A stretch of DNA of 64,000 nt from the NCBI GenBank assembly GCA_001599815.1, contig BCIA01000002.1, positions 2,639,626 to 2,703,625 on the forward strand. Direction: 5' to 3'. Source of the DNA: Furcasterigmium furcatum. Lineage: Eukaryota > Ascomycota > Sordariomycetes > Glomerellales > Plectosphaerellaceae. A model generated the notes under the pieces. It saw only the letters and a program-made list of their open reading frames with translations. It did no database searches and had not been told where the DNA came from. This document shows, piece after piece, positions 21,888-33,677 of this stretch. The position numbers were made by a program, and so were the translations under genes. Within the stretch, counting starts at the first letter, position 1. Every line of letters begins with the position of its first letter.

Positions 21888-23177
21888 ATGGGGGAACTTG
21901 TCGCGTCGATACAGTCTGTCGTATTAGACCTGCCACCTAGTTGCATCGAGTTCTGTCAGGTATCGCCATCGTGGTTTGTGGTCGGCACATATAATTTGCA
22001 AAAGGATGAGCCAGCCCAGGACCTGGTAGCGAACGAGGCTGCCGGCTCGGAGGAAGCCCAAGCCCAAGAAGCTACTACGAGGAAACCTCAGAGCCGCAAT
22101 GGCACGCTCGTCGTCTTCAAGACAACCGAGGGGAAGTTGTACGCCATTTCATCTACCCTTCTCACTGGCATCAGAGCTAATGAGCACAGTGAACAAATTC
22201 AGATGGTCACTCAGCCATCTGCTATTCTCGACTTACACTTCTGTCCGCACGCCGGCAGCGAGGACATTCTTGCTGTTGTCTCCAGCACTGGGACGCTGGC
22301 TCTCTTCAAGCTGGACCCAGATCGAGAAGGGTCATCACCGTTGCAGCATCTCTCGACGAGTACCGTCACTGATCTAGACGATGGTACTCTGTTTCTATCG
22401 GTAGCTTGGCATCCGAAAAACGCCGGCGTTCTTGCGGTGACACTATCTAGCGGCGCGGTGCGAGTTTTGCGGCTGGACGACGCATGGAATATTGCCGAGA
22501 GCGACACCGTCATAACACATTCTCTGGAGGCTTGGACGGTTGCCTTCTCGGCCCACTACTCTGCTATCCAAGAGGACGATGATAGTGGGAAGACGTTGGA
22601 TGTGACGATCTACTCTGGCGGCGATGATTCTGCTCTGCGGTACACTTCGCTCGAAGCGGCCGAGCTTCAGCCACTGTATCCTCCCCTCAAGCTCAGCGGG
22701 CATGAGGCGGGCGTGACGGCTATTCTTCCAACCACATGCCGCCTTTCGGACGGATACGATATCGTCATCACAGGTAGCTACGACGACAACATCCGCATTT
22801 TTGCGATTCAGCCACCAGCATCGAGCTACGGCGCCCGCAAAGCACGCTTGCTGGCGGAGAAAAACCTGGGGGGCGGGGTCTGGCGGCTGAAAATGGTCAG
22901 GGTTCAGGCCGAGAACCCAGCACGGTGGAGTGCAGTGATTCTGGTGTCTTGCATGCATGCAGGTTCCAGGGTCGTCCGCGTTTCCGGGTCGCGGGATGCT
23001 GCCAGCCTTGGATGGGATGTGGAGGTCCTGGCGCGGTTTGAGGAACACAAGAGCATGAACTACGGTAGTGACTTCGTGCCAGGGACATCAGACAGTAGAG
23101 GCGGGCTTATCTGTCTCTCGACAAGCTTCTACGACAAGCTCCTCTGTCTCTGGATAGTCCCATCACCGGGTTCATAA
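21888..23177 (+). CDS. DPH7: Diphthine methylesterase Dph7 (Rrt2), WD40 protein
   Basis: A single exon encodes 429 aa. Dph7 removes the methyl group from diphthine methyl ester on elongation factor 2, letting the last amidation step of diphthamide synthesis proceed in the cytosol. The WD40 propeller is seen as repeated blades: ILDLHFCPHAGSEDILAVVS, LFLSVAWHPKNAGVLAVTLS, DVTIYSGGDDSALRYTSL, LSGHEAGVTAILP with IVITGSYDDNIRIF, GGGVWRLKMV, and the C-terminal EHKSMNYGSDFVP with LICLSTSFYDKLLCLW. The GGGVWRLK and HKSMNYGSD elements are typical of this family. The start is the first ATG in frame. Absence of introns is normal for this gene in many fungi, as far as I recall. Confidence 0.9.
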   Translation: MGELVASIQSVVLDLPPSCIEFCQVSPSWFVVGTYNLQKDEPAQDLVANEAAGSEEAQAQEATTRKPQSRNGTLVVFKTTEGKLYAISSTLLTGIRANEHSEQIQMVTQPSAILDLHFCPHAGSEDILAVVSSTGTLALFKLDPDREGSSPLQHLSTSTVTDLDDGTLFLSVAWHPKNAGVLAVTLSSGAVRVLRLDDAWNIAESDTVITHSLEAWTVAFSAHYSAIQEDDDSGKTLDVTIYSGGDDSALRYTSLEAAELQPLYPPLKLSGHEAGVTAILPTTCRLSDGYDIVITGSYDDNIRIFAIQPPASSYGARKARLLAEKNLGGGVWRLKMVRVQAENPARWSAVILVSCMHAGSRVVRVSGSRDAASLGWDVEVLARFEEHKSMNYGSDFVPGTSDSRGGLICLSTSFYDKLLCLWIVPSPGS

Positions 23178-24306
23178 GCAAGCCGTGCTATTCATGTGGT
23201 CAAGAGTTGCTGCTAGTCCCAACCACTGACGAGACATACTTGAGACCCTCTAGAAGCAGGGCGCTCCTCCTCTGCCATCGAGGAACTGCGAGAGCTCGTC
23301 ATCAACAGCATGTGTGCATACCTAGTACCGTGAAGTAGCATGAGGGGGAAGAGGTATGGAGTTGGGATGTATTCGGGTATTCGGGCGCTTGATGGCATCA
23401 ATACATGCTTCTTGTGTACCTTTTTAGGGTATGCTCATGGCCCGTCAGTCAGGAGGGTCACTGGTCTATTTCGAACATGGCTGTCCATGATGATAATGCT
23501 AGAACTCCGAGTCGTACGGCGGCGGACCATGTAGGTGCCCGGCTTCCTAGAAGTTGAGGCCAACCTCAACAATTGGGGTTCATCTCCTACTCTGGCTGTA
23601 CTCGGAAAGCGCTTCGATGCGACGAGACGGGCGGGATGTTGGAAAAAGGCTCGAGGCCTCTTACTGTGCCGGCAGTTGAGCCGATGGGAGTAGCCCAGGG
23701 GATGCCCGGACCTATTGAGGTATGCCCCGCCCTGCCTAACTCGACCAAGTACCCGCGGGCAGCGCTGGTTGGCGCCCCGGAACCTACGCACGGAGGGAGG
23801 TACCTACCAAGAAGCTGGGGCCGCAACGGGCACTCCGGGCAAGTCAGCAACTCCAGGTTTGGTACCTTACCTAGCAACCTAGCCTAGGTACCTAGCACCT
23901 GACAACTCGCGTCTGGCCAACTCTTGGCAGCTGTCGTCGTGCCTGCTCGTCCCTAAACACCAGATTCAATCAATCACCTTTTCATCCCACCTTGACCCAA
24001 CCCCAAATTCAGCAACCACTTACTTGCTCTGCAAATTCTGGCCTGCCTCTTGCCTTTTCTTCGTGCCCAGAGAGCTTACTTTTTACTTTTTTCCTTCTAC
24101 TTGAACCGCACACAATCTATCCAACGCATTCTCTTCCTTCCCGCGAGCGCAAACCGTCCAACTGCCCAACGCACCCTCGTCATCAAGTCCCCCGCCACTT
24201 TGTTTGGCGCGCCGCCCGCGCCGTATGCGTCCCTCTCGAGCCACCTAAGGGAAGGTTTGCTTCCTCTTAAGTTCTTTCACTTCGCTCGTGAGGGTGCCTC
24301 TTCCAT
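23178..24306. other. Spacer between DPH7 and MSN5, promoter and C/T-rich leader of MSN5
   Basis: The first half has no recognisable feature. A CCTAGGTACCTAG motif lies at 23883-23895. From about 23950 to 24300 the + strand is strongly C/T-rich, typical of a fungal core promoter and leader. No gene is supported. Confidence 0.55.
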
Positions 24307-27300
24307 ATGGCGACCCATCAAGCCAATGGCGCAACTGGCGCCGGTCCGGTCAACGGCGGCAATGGCGACATTCTCACTCGCATTCACCAGGCCCTGGAAG
24401 TCGTCCACAGCCCCTTCTCGAGAAACGACGCGCGAAGGGATGCCCAAGCCTTCCTCGAGGAGGTCAAGGAAGTAGACGAGTCACCTTTCCACGGCTATAC
24501 ATTGGCCGCCGACAAGTCCCAACCGCCTGCCGTCCGACATTACGCTCTCTCTCTTCTCGACAACGCCATCAAGCACAAATGGGCCGAGTACTCCGCAGAC
24601 CAAGCTATTACCCTGAGGGGATGGATGCTGGAGCTCTGCCGGAACATTTCGAGCGATGACCCTGGCTACATACGGAACAAGACGGCACAGCTCTGGGTTG
24701 AGATTGCCAAAAGGAGCTGGGGCACAGAGTGGATGGATATGGACGAGCTACTTGTCCAGCTCTGGCAAATCCCCAGCTCGGCGGTGCACAAAGAGCTGGT
24801 CATGACAGTGCTGGAGACCCTCGGTTATGAGACATTCTTCGGCGACGACGTTGTTGTTGCTATGAGGCAGGGTGTCCTCTGCAAGGGCTGGACCGAGATC
24901 TCAACCTCGACCGACGTGCTTGCGGAGGCCATCAAGAACAGGAATCCTGCCCCTGAAGTGCGGTACGGGACCGAGGGGTGGCTAGTCCGCCTGGTAACGC
25001 TGTTGAATCAGTGCTTGGCTGGCGACATCAACGGGAACGACGAGGTCAAGTCCTGCGCCGTCAAGGCACTCTCGGTGCTCAGCACGCTTATGCCTTGCAC
25101 CATCCCCAAGGCCACGGCAGCTGCCAAGGTGGTCGAGGTCTGTAGCAAAGCACTCGCTACACCGCAAGTCTCTGTGCAAAAGGTGCAGGGCATCCCTCTC
25201 CCACTTGTCTCGCGGCGAAAGCTAACGCGGTGTCCTCACAGGGCGGACTGGAGGTGCTACATGCACTCTACACCAGAGACGACTTTTGGGAGCAGGAATT
25301 CACCGAGCTTGTCGCCCCAATGTACGAGCGCCGCGCAGTAGAGTTGCTCAAAATGCTCTACGAATGGTCTGTCGTCGACGCCCAGGAGATCGACGACGAC
25401 AAGTACCAGTTTGCCAAGAAGTTCACCGAGGTACGCTCTCAGCCTCTAGTGTCTATGGAGAGCTGATTCTGACCGTGCCTCTATCTAGATGCTATCCATG
25501 CTTGGAAACTACCTCGAGCGCAAATTCGCCGATGTGCCCACCGGATCAGACGTGGATGGTTTCCTCAATCTTCTTCTTCTCGCCGTCCAAAGCCCGAGCC
25601 TGATCGTCTCTATCCCGGTCCTCGTTACGTGGACAAGGCTACTAAACAACCGGCTCATTGGGCAGAGCTCGGCCAATTCTCAGATGATCGGGCCGCTTCT
25701 TGAACTGTGTGGCTCACGCCTAGTGCGATACGAGAATCTCCCGGACGACACGCAAGACCCCACCTACCTCTTCCTGATGGAAGATACTGATACAGCTCCT
25801 GAACGTCACGCATTTCTTGGTAATTACAGACGTTACAGCATGCAGGTTATCGAGGCCATTGTGCTGCTGAAACCTCAGGAGGCGATTTCGTACATCCTAG
25901 GCCAGACTGAGCAAGTTCTGCAGACGCTCTATGATGGCCAGCCGCCCCTGGATGGTCAGTTCCCCCCTTTTTTCTTCTCCCTGTACCAGAACACTAAGCT
26001 GAAACTATACAGCTTCCAAATACGCCAAGTACTCTACGCCTGTGCTACGTGTAGATGCACACATGACAATGATTGACGCGGTCATCAAGGGGTACATGAA
26101 GTGGAGGGCCAGCCCAACCCAGCGCAATGCGCCTGACTACGTGGGTGTTTGTCTGTATGCCAAAAACACGAAATACCGCTAACATTCTCATAGAATGAAC
26201 AGCGAGCAAGCCTGGAAGAGGGTCTTGAGTCGTGGAGCAACAAACTGCTGGACATGAAGTTTGAGGACCCCCTAATTCGCAAGCGCATTCTCCAGGTCTC
26301 GGTGGCGCTTTCGACCTCGGCCCTGGACAAGAAGCCCAACTTCATGCTCAAGGTGCTTGAACACATTCTCATGAACTGGCCCGCGCCAGTTCCAGAGCAC
26401 CGCGCCTTCAACGATGCCATCAGAGACTTCCAGTCCGAGAGCATGTTTGAGTTGCAGCGCCTAGCTTCAAAGGTACCTGATCATTTACTCGCTGTGTATG
26501 ATCAATTGGAAAACCGAGTCAACGAGATGGTTGCCTCGGGCACATTGGACGAGAAGAGGCAGATCTCGTACCAAACTTTCCTGTTCATCATTATCCACCG
26601 AGCCAACAACATCAATCCGGAGCTCAAGATGCAGCGGCTGCGGGGCTTTATTGACCCCATTACATCCCAGTGGCGGAATCCGGACCTCAAGGGCGCCCTC
26701 GACAGCTACTCTGGCTTCTGTGAACTCATGGCTCTCGACAAGGCCAAGAGGTATCTCTTGAGCCACCGTGCTCATGAAGTCACTGACTGGGGAACATGCG
26801 AGCTGGATGCTGAGGGCCTCGCGTTGCAGGCTGAGCTCGAGGAAAGACAACGTGTCAGTTGTATCCCCCCTGCCCCGAAACTGCCATACTGACATTTCAT
26901 AGGTGCTGCCGCTTCGCTCCACAAAGTCGTTCCTGTCCTACTCTGTTGAGAAGCAGGAGAAGTCATCGCAGTCTTTCCAGGCTAACTTCCACTTATGGGG
27001 CGACAGTTTGGCAGTCATCCTGCCCGAACTTCTCAAGTTCCTGAGGTGAGTCAAGTCAGACGCCTGTGGCGTGCTGGAGTGCGTACTAACAACAGTCTAG
27101 CCATGCCCATGCATCGCACAACCCAGATAGCTGGGGGGAGTTCCCCACCGATATGCGTTCCGTTGTCAAGCAAGTCCTGAGCGACAGGTTTTGGCAGGCA
27201 GGTATCTCCGAGGGAAGCAAGGATGACTTCTACGCTCGAGTGACGGACAAGAAGAACACTCTGGAAGGCCTCGCTTCCACCATCCGGGGCTCAATCCGGT

Positions 27301-28540
27301 TCGTCAGGGAAACCTGCTATGCGGCCATTTACTGTATGAGCCGTCTCGAGGGTTATTTCTACGGGCTTGAGGGGCTTCCCGAGCATCTAGCTCAGTCCAT
27401 GTTCGAGAACGCCTTCTACCTTTCCGCTCACCAACAGATCAACCTCCTGAACCTGACAAGGTACCTCGTCGACGACTGCCCACTGGAGCAACGGGAATAC
27501 TTCTTGGTCCCCCTGCTGGCCACGTGTTTCCGGCAGATGGACGGCAAGATCAACTCGGAGTGGGAACGACTTGAGCAACAGCAGACAATCGAGTCGGGCG
27601 GAGATGCATTGACTGAAGAGATGAAGTCGGAGAGCATTCTGCGACAAGTCACGCACACGGCGGTCATCATGGTGGCAGATTTCCTAGATCCGACTAAGAA
27701 GAGTAAGTTCTGATCTGGCGCAAATCCTTCCGTTTGGCCGAAGAACCCAGCATTCTCATATCGTGTTTTCGTGGATGGCGAACTGACTCGAGCTCCTTGA
27801 CAGATCCGGTGCCCTCGCAGCCCCAGGAGCCGTCGCGACAGTACCCGACGCTGCGCAAATTTTGCCTGGTTCAGGGCCGTATCGTTGAGCCTCTTCTACT
27901 CTTCTGCACGCATGCCATCCGTATGCGGGACACTCGATGCTGTAGCATCATCTTGCGCGTCCTCAAGTCCATCGTGCCAGACTTCTCGAGATCGCCAGCG
28001 CCTCCTCTCCAGCCCCCACCGGGCGACAGCCTTGACCCTTTGCTGGACACGAGCCCCATTTCCCCTGAGGAGGCGTATCCCATCAGCGAATACATCTCGT
28101 CAGAGATTCTGAGGGCTTGCATAACGTCCTTTCATGAGCCGTACTTTGTCGACCTGCAGAAGGATTTGGCGGCTCTGATTGCGGCGATTGTAGTCTACTA
28201 CAGCCCGCTTACCAACACGCCCCGAGACGTTCTGATCTCACTACCCAGTATCAATGCGGTAGAGGTGGACAAGCTTTGCGAGTTTGCGACGAAGCCTGGT
28301 TCCCAAACGCGCCAGCAGCGTGCTCTGGTGCTTCACCTTCTCAAGGATCTGAAGGGGGTCAGTATCGCTGAGATGGGAAAGATTCCGAGGAGCAGCCTTC
28401 CGGCGCTGAAGAAGAGCAACCGCAGCAAGATGGCACAGCAGTTCATGACTCCTGCGGGAGAAGCGGGTGGGCATGTTCAGGGAGGCAACGGAGTCGACGA
28501 CGAGCGGTTGGAGGGACTGGCCAACCTGTTCAACGCTTAG
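24307..28540 (+). CDS. MSN5: Exportin-5/Msn5-type karyopherin
   Basis: Eight exons give 1266 aa: 24307-25182, 25242-25430, 25489-25954, 26013-26140, 26194-26853, 26903-27045, 27101-27702 and 27804-28540. All seven junctions keep phase. Msn5/exportin-5 is a Ran-GTP-dependent importin-beta-like receptor. In yeast it exports phosphorylated transcription factors and, in many eukaryotes, structured RNA cargo. The N-terminus carries the importin-beta/Xpo1-like HEAT repeats, including LEEVKEVDESPFHGYTLA, RHYALSLLDNAIKHKW and GYIRNKTAQLWVEIAKRSW. The C-terminal IAEMGKIPRSSLPALKKSNR block is typical of fungal Msn5. Most introns are 49-59 nt. The last is 101 nt. The first intron has a weaker donor, GTGCAG, with a clear CTAAC branch site. 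Confidence 0.92.
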
Positions 28541-30595
28541 GTCGAAATTGATCCAGCGCTGACCGCACAACAAGAAGAGGTTGCAGCGGTTCTCGTGGAA
28601 GACGGGGACCGACCAGGCACGTGCCGAGTTCCATCTTCGAACGACGCGACTGCAGCATCAGGAAGAATCGATACGGGGAGGGGTAGGAGGGCTCATTGCT
28701 ACGCAAAAGGGCGTATTTCACTTAGACAGGGGCATGCATGGCTCGGCAATCATGGCTGTACTGGGGGGAGTAGACGGGTGGCGGCGGCGACAAATCACAA
28801 AATATCCCTGACATGACATCGTTGTCGAGCGGTTTGACATGCGGGCAAGGCAGGCCGGCCCTTTGCTGTGCTTGCTGTTGTTGTGTAAAATGCAGCCGGC
28901 GTCGTTCATAGGAACATATGTATGTACCTACATACTTTGTCCGTGCTGGATCTGCGGTTGCCCGCCATCCGCAAGCATTACCGGATTGGGGCAAACGCGG
29001 GTTCAAGGGGGGCTGCAGGGGTTGGAGGCCGGTTGACTCCCGTCTCGCTGTGAGGTGTCAGTGTCAAGCAAGCACTTGTTGACATCCATGAACGCACACA
29101 GACCTAGGACATATGTACATAAGCGGCACTGTTGGAAAAAGCAAAACCTCCGACATGATGTGGGACGGTAGAGGGGTTGGCGCCTTTACCCCCGTCCTGT
29201 CACTCCTCATACAACCTACAGCACATACGCTGTACATGCTGCAGATGTGAGCATTCCAGGTTGCCAGGTTGGCAGGCTTCCCCTCCCCCTTGGCTTGGCT
29301 TGTCATGGGCTGTCAGAACAGTTGTTGTTCTGGGGCTGGCTAGTAGTGGTTAGTAACTACCTTAGGTGTATGATGAGACGGCCGGCGAGCATCCGCCTCC
29401 AGAGCCACGGGACGCCGAGAACTGCCGCCACCAGGCAGAGGCTGGGTGGCTCGCCGCTAACGCTACTTAATCTCGTAGTGCGTACTTTCGATACATATGA
29501 ACATACCTGCTAACGTGCGACTTGGCAAGGCCGGGGGCGAACACCGTGGGCGAAATGATAGTTGACCCATCTCGGGCGTGCCACTCGACAAGGCCATCGG
29601 CTCGTCTTCCTCGAGCCACTCCTCCACGTCGATCCGGGCGGGGGTGGCAGAGGGGAGAATGACAGCTCCCAAACACTACAAACAGAGCCAGCCCAGCCAG
29701 CTTGCCGGCCACAGCCCAGAGTCCGGAGTCAAGAGACCCTGGCGTCCTGAGCATGATCCTGGCCAGAGGCGCGTTTGACAACAGGGACGGTCCCTGTCAC
29801 GTCCCCGTCTCCGCCCAAGTCTCCTGTCAAAGCGGCGCACTTTCCCCCACTGGACAGATCTGAGAGCTCACGGGAACCTCCGCGACGGCAGGGGGGCTAT
29901 CAACTTGAACACCGCCGTCAGAGGATACATACTTGTACAACATTCAGTCAACATGATAAAGATACTCAACCACCCACCTTTCATCACCAACCTCTCAACC
30001 TCTCACCCACTCGCTCACCGTCTACTTCGTCGACTCGCGTCGGACCCTCTGGAAGAAACAACCATCACCGCCCCCGACGGAGATCTCAAACACATCACCA
30101 CCGGAGGCTTGAGAGCCCGGACGTCAATGCGCTTCTCTCCTCTCAGAGGCAACTGAAGCCATCCCAGACACGAGACAAGCTGCTCGTCCGCTGCGTTTCG
30201 TCTGTTGTCGTCACCGCAGCCCAGACCCCGGAGCTGCCCCTGCACCTCTCATAGGACGCCTGGTCAAGGAGTGAGGCCGGTCATCTTCAATCTGTCTGTC
30301 ACCAAGTGCTGTGCCAAGCACTGAGCCGAGGCACGTCCGCCCGGCGCCTCCCCCTCGTCTTCACCATTACCCAGACCTCCGAGCCGAGTGCATCTACACA
30401 CTCTCCGTCCGCCCCGTGTCTCCTTTCCCACTCTTCACATACCTTATCTGCATCGCGCTGTCACCGACAGTCACCGCAGTGCCCGCCCCCTGATCAATAG
30501 CTCACGCGTTCTATATCAGAATTCAAGTTCCTCCGCCCCCTCACAACCAGTTCCAGCGTGCCCGCACTGCCAGACCGTCCCCATCACGACTCACC
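28541..30595. other. Spacer between MSN5 and the Zn2Cys6 gene, no gene supported
   Basis: This 2.05-kb stretch has G-rich sequence near 29000. It has TATGTA/TACATA clusters at 28917-28937 and 29110-29122, and a C/T-rich leader from about 29950 to 30590. A 159-codon frame at 29775-30254 lies in the presumed leader of the transcription factor and is His/Arg/Ser low complexity. I do not call it a gene. Confidence 0.5.
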
Positions 30596-32513
30596 ATGGT
30601 ATACTGTGGCAAGCCTTCTCGGGGCTGCCAGATGTGCAGGACCCGGAGAATCAAGGTCAACTTGCCTGCCACCCTTCCTGGAGCGCACCGTCATCATGTA
30701 CTGACTAGGAGCATAGTGTGACGAAACCAAACCAACTTGCAATCAGTGTGCAAAGTCCCGCCGGCAATGCCCGGGTTACAAGGACGAGTTCGATCTTGTC
30801 TTCCGCAATGAGACCAAGGTCACCGAGAGGAGAGTCCAGAAGGCAAACCGCAAGGCCATGGTCAAGGAGGCCAAGGACATCCAGCAGGCCCCCCTCGTAC
30901 AGTCCACGGCCAAGGGAAGCCAGACCTCGACGGCAGTCGCACCGACGCTGAATGTGCCCGTCGAACAACTAGCCTCGTGCCACTTTGTCTCCAACTACGT
31001 CCTTATTCCCAGACAAGGAAGCACCCGAGGCTTCCACGAGTATCTCCTGCCGCTCCTCAAAGTCGAGCTGTCGTCGAGCCCGCTTCACCATGCCTTCAAC
31101 GCCTGCGCTCTCGCCTCCCTGGGCAATAGACCGGATGCCTCGACGTCCAACCTGAACTCTCGGGCACTTGGCCACTACACCAAGGCCCTGGCTGCTACCC
31201 ACGTGGCCCTTCAAGATCCAGACATGAGTAAATCCGACGCCACGCTGGCGTCCGTACTGATGCTCGGCCTCTTCGAGAACATCACAGCACGCAAGATGGG
31301 CATGTTCGCCTGGGGTAGCCACATAGAGGGCGCCATTCAGCTCGTCAAGGCTCGCGGACGCAAGCAGCTGCGCACCAAGACGGGTCTGCACCTCTTCATC
31401 GCCGTCCGCACGCAGATGATTATCCACACGCTCACCACCTGCACCGCGCCCATCATGGGTGTCGAGTGGTGGCTATCCGACGCCGTCAAGGACGAGGCCG
31501 CCGCCCAGTGCCAGCGTCTCGCCATCAAGACGGCGGAGCTGCGTGCCGAGGCCACTCGCCTGATGACCGCGTTGTCGCGAGGCCCGGAGAACATCGATAT
31601 CATGCTGGACATGATCCGGCGCGCCCAGTCTGTGGACCAAGAAACCGTCAACTGGCTGCACAACCTCCCAGAGCACTTCCGGCCCAGGACCATTGCCTGG
31701 GAAGACCACGTCCCTGGCGGAGACTACGAGAAGGCGGAGGTCTTCCCTGGGCGTGTGGACATCTACCAGGACTTCTGGATCGCGTCCGTGACCAACCTGG
31801 CACGAACCTCCCGTCTGATTCTCGCCTCTGTCATTGTCCGATGTGCCGCGTGGGTGTGCAGCCCCGTCGACTACCGCACGACCCCCGAGTATGCCACGGC
31901 CGCCCGCACATGTGTCGACACCATTACAGATGTCATCGCTTCGGTGCCCTACCAGCTTGGATGGCATCTGAAGCGGCCCGACATAATCAAGCGGGCCAAC
32001 CTGTCAGGCTTCGCCTGCGGCATCGAGGATGAGCACAAGGGTCTCCCAGGGTACTTCCTGACCTGGCCCCTGGCCATCCTTCACGGCCAGGACTACACCA
32101 CCGATGCCCAGCGGTCATGGATCGTCGGCCGCCTCAAATTCATCGGCGATGAGCTGGGCGTCCGATACGCTCACATCCTGTCAGAGGTAAGACCGCGGTC
32201 CTCCGCTCGCGCGCTGCGTGGGTACGGGTACTAACACATCCTCTTCCCGCAGCTCCAAGTCCGCATCCCCTCGATGCTCATCCGCCGCGACGGCCTCATG
32301 GCCGCCCCCTACCCTCAAGCCCACAACTTCGAGAAGCTTCTGTCTGCGCGCCTGGCACCCCCGTCAGCGGGCTACGAGATGAATCCTCTGCAGCAGCGCG
32401 AGGCGATGCAGCGCGCCTTCGTCGACAAAAACAAGGCCGAGCTGCTGGCCAAGGCCACCGGTACGGCCGGCCAGTCGGGTCAGTGGGTCGCGCAGCACTG
32501 GTTGACGGTATAG
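30596..32513 (+). CDS. Zn2Cys6 fungal transcription factor
   Basis: Three exons (30596-30655, 30717-32186, 32253-32513) encode 596 aa. The N-terminal zinc binuclear cluster is complete: C11-x2-C14-x6-C21-x6-C28-x2-C31-x6-C38. Intron 1 falls exactly between RRIK and CDE. The motif YCGKPSRGCQMCRTRRIKC and the following CPGYKDEFDLVFRNET mark a common group of fungal-specific regulators. The middle and C-terminal region is the usual helical fungal transcription-factor domain of the DUF3468 type. Such proteins bind CGG-containing sites as nuclear regulators, but the target genes cannot be read from sequence. Neighbours are housekeeping genes, so there is no cluster to suggest a pathway. Confidence 0.9.
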
Positions 32514-33278
32514 TCTCCTGCTTTCCTAAAGCAATTGTTCGCCCCTCTCCTATGTGACTTGATCTCGTTAAGCTCAAGGAGTCCCGTATTGACATGCTCG
32601 GAAAGGTACACAAGTGATAATCTTGGCATCTATCACGGCAGGTGGTGGCGGGGTAAAAGGCTGGCTCCTGGGATACCTCAGGGGCGTTAGGGCATTTGGC
32701 GTTTCTTTATCAACGGGGCGTCCTGAAGATCTCTATCGGCAGCTAAATGTGTGTCCCGGGACCAAACCGGGCCTTGCTTCGAGGGTGAGGGATACTGGGA
32801 TTCTGATGATCCAAGTCATCACTGGCATTGTTCACCGTGAGGCACTCGACAGACAGCGCGAACATGAATTGAAGAGCATGAATTACCATCTCAGACGGAG
32901 CGTCGTCCGTAAGGCTCGGTGCCTGCCGTGGTAGCGAGAAGACAAAATATGGGATCACAATTCAGGCCCCCTCCCAGCAGTTGTCAGCCTCCTTCGCGAC
33001 CTGATGCAGGCCCTAGTGCCAGTGTGCCAAAGAACAAATGGCGTGCTCGGCCGCCTTTCGTCCTTGGGTCTCCGAGTTTTTCGGCGTAGAAGTAAATACC
33101 GGTCATGAGTGCGGAAAGATATCGTGTCGTCGTGAATGGGCAGGGGCCCGACGCGGTCGTGCGTGTCTCCTGGAGGGTGCCAGCGTGGGCTTATCTGTTC
33201 GTGTATTCGTCGTCAAAGGTGGTGATGCCTCACCAGATAGAGTTGTCGAGGCTCGGGTCCAGGTGGAGGGGAACATCT
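32514..33278. other. Convergent 3' spacer between the Zn2Cys6 gene and a small membrane-protein gene
   Basis: No gene is supported in these 765 bases. They hold the 3' ends of two convergent transcripts. Confidence 0.5.
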
Positions 33279-33677
33279 CTACCACCTCTTCCGCGTAGAC
33301 CTGCAGCGCAGGAGAACTGTCAGTACTGTGCTAGCAAGGGGCCGGGGGAGACTGGCGTACTTGTCCTCGATCTTTCCGCCGCCGAGATTCCACGCCTTGA
33401 CAACCCAGCTCTGCGTCTGGTCGACGTATTTCTCGGTGGCGACGTGCTTGATGCCGACGCGGACGCCATCCTTTGTGAAGACGACGTTCTTCTTCTCCAT
33501 GCGCTGGGAGGCGGCGTCCTGGATCTTGCCGACGGAGACCCAGATCTGGTAGCCGATCCAGGCTGCGCCGGCGAGGACGATGAGGAGGATGACAAGGGGG
33601 ATCAGCTGGCTGTGGGAGGGAGGTTAGCAACGAAGCTGCGGACAAGCGGTGCTCGGGACCTACCCTGCCCTCGACAT
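33279..33677 (-). CDS. Small single-pass membrane protein, 94 aa, conserved type, unknown function
   Basis: Three exons on the - strand (33677-33664, 33609-33361, 33300-33279) encode 94 aa. After MSRAGQLIP comes one hydrophobic segment, LVILLIVLAGAAWIGYQIW, at about residues 10-28. A soluble tail follows with KKNVVFTKDGVRVGIKHV and DQTQSWVVKAWNL, ending in a short basic STRKRW. I recall similar short fungal proteins with the same membrane segment followed by KKNVTF- and VDQTQ-type motifs, but no established function. The first exon is only 14 nt and the last 22 nt, so the gene would be missed by simple frame scanning. Both introns have clean ends (GTAGGT/CACAG and GTACGC/TGCAG). A different last splice would change only the C-terminus. 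Confidence 0.7.

Noticed and set aside
29775..30254. 159-codon + frame upstream of the Zn2Cys6 gene
   Set aside because: His/Arg/Ser/Pro low-complexity translation of a C/T-rich leader, with no family resemblance.
30596..32513. Zn2Cys6 factor as a marker of a secondary-metabolite cluster
   Set aside because: All neighbours are housekeeping or structural genes; no synthase, P450, transporter or similar gene is nearby.
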